A DNA stretch of 6,694 bases from Dehalococcoidales bacterium (GTDB taxonomy: Bacteria; Chloroflexota; Dehalococcoidia; Dehalococcoidales; UBA5627), in assembly GCA_012520835.1 (NCBI GenBank), contig JAAYNN010000137.1, positions 1 through 6,694 of the forward strand, written 5' to 3'. This document shows, one piece after another, positions 6,438 through 6,694 of the stretch. A program made the translations under genes and the position numbers. Each line of letters begins with the position of its first letter. Positions within the stretch are counted from its first letter, which is position 1. Under the pieces are notes generated by a model, which searched no databases, had not been told where the DNA came from, and was given only the letters and a program-made list of their open reading frames with translations.

Positions 6438-6465
6438 ATTATAGCAAAACTTTAACCGATGCGAA
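6438..6465 (-). promoter_or_regulatory. Probable sigma-70-type promoter of the hypFCDEAB operon
   Basis: On the minus strand a perfect TATAAT lies at 6443-6438, preceded by TGC at 6446-6444 (an extended -10). TTCGCA at 6465-6460 can serve as a -35 (4 of 6 matches) with a 16-bp spacer. TTGTTC three bases further upstream (19-bp spacer) is an alternative. Transcription should start near 6431, only about 9 nt before the first hypF ATG. GTTTTG occurs twice, at 6471-6466 and 6450-6445, 21 bp apart, flanking the -35 region; this could be a regulator site. Based on consensus only. Confidence 0.65.
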
Positions 6466-6495
6466 CAAAACATTATTTACCAGTTGGAGTGGGAA

Positions 6496-6584
6496 GTCGT
6501 CCTGAACGGAGCGAAAGGTCTAAGACCATCCGATAACTCTACCGAGCTATCGAGATTCCTCAGATTTATCGGGAACAGAATGAC
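6496..6584. repeat. Imperfect inverted-repeat element upstream of hypF (copy B)
   Basis: The left end GTCGTCCTG (6496-6504) is an imperfect inverse of the right end CAGAATGAC (6576-6584), so the ends match as GTCRTYCTG. The interior holds a hairpin, CGATAACTC (6531-6539) against GAGCTATCG (6544-6552), with 8 of 9 pairs and a TACC loop. The left 41 bases align with 563-604 on the far side of the hyp operon (about 32 of 42 columns). Size, ends and structure resemble a small non-coding repeat of the REP or MITE kind. No flanking target duplication is obvious. Confidence 0.6.
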
Positions 6585-6694
6585 AGATATGATTAAAATC
6601 TATTTTAAACGGAAAGAAATAATTATATCGCCTTGTTTTCTATTACTATCTATCGCTTTTTAAAAAGCGATGCCAGCTATAACATTGCATAGCC
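6585..6694. other. AT-rich right edge, no gene recognised
   Basis: No convincing coding start or end is visible. Two short minus-strand frames are open to the edge and stop at about 6660 and 6647, either of which could be a gene tail, but too few codons are seen to tell. A plus-strand ATG at 6670 has no Shine-Dalgarno. A 5-bp stem, GCTAT (6676-6680) with ATAGC (6689-6693), lies next to the palindrome at 6652-6671. Confidence 0.4.
6652..6671. repeat. Perfect 20-bp palindrome ATCGCTTTTT/AAAAAGCGAT
   Basis: The two 10-bp halves are exact inverse complements with no loop. As RNA, the stem ATCGC/GCGAT would close over an A/T-only top. It lacks a T-tract after the stem on both strands, so it is a poor intrinsic terminator. 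It may be a protein-binding site or part of a terminator for a gene beyond the right edge. Confidence 0.6.

Noticed and set aside
6670..6694. Possible plus-strand gene start, or minus-strand gene end, at the right edge
   Set aside because: Fewer than 17 codons are visible in any frame, with no ribosome site and no recognisable sequence.
1..6694. CRISPR array, tRNA, rRNA, transposase or riboswitch
   Set aside because: No regularly spaced repeats, cloverleaf, transposase motif or known riboswitch pattern was seen on either strand.

Overview
The window holds a complete hydrogenase-maturation (hyp) operon with all six genes, followed by the start of a gatC-gatA operon. All recognised genes lie on the minus strand, so transcription runs from right to left. 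The genes look bacterial, of moderate GC, with good Shine-Dalgarno (SD) sites and sigma-70-type promoters. My best guess for the source is an anaerobic Chloroflexota of the Dehalococcoidia type. That rests on the general look of the proteins and on the intergenic repeats, not on any search, so it is a weak inference.

Layout in the direction of transcription: positions 6423-6694 are intergenic. They hold a promoter for hypF, an imperfect inverted-repeat element of about 89 bp (6496-6584) and a perfect 20-bp palindrome near the edge. Then come hypF (4101-6422), hypC (3848-4087), hypD (2757-3848), hypE (1760-2764), hypA (1416-1757) and hypB (759-1415). The gaps between hyp genes run from a 13-nt space to an 8-nt overlap, so this is one transcription unit with likely translational coupling. 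A hairpin at 706-739, just after hypB, probably ends it. Positions 394-758 carry no believable gene; they hold repeat-like hairpins, a second copy of the element found upstream of hypF, and a strong promoter for gatC. gatC (106-393) is followed by the first 26 codons of gatA, which starts at a TTG at position 78 and runs off the left edge.

The Hyp proteins together build and insert the NiFe(CN)2CO centre of [NiFe] hydrogenases. HypF and HypE make the cyanide ligands from carbamoyl phosphate. HypC and HypD carry the iron and assemble Fe(CN)2CO. HypA and HypB deliver nickel. Every key motif I know to look for is present. The exception is the guanine-specificity motif of HypB, which reads HKID instead of NKID. 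No hydrogenase structural gene or maturation protease is in the window, so the client enzyme must be encoded elsewhere. GatC and GatA belong to the unrelated Asp-tRNA(Asn)/Glu-tRNA(Gln) amidotransferase.

I see no undescribed system here. The points worth a second look are the HypB substitution, the poorly defined hypF start behind a very short leader, the related repeats on both sides of the operon, and the gatA start at the edge.
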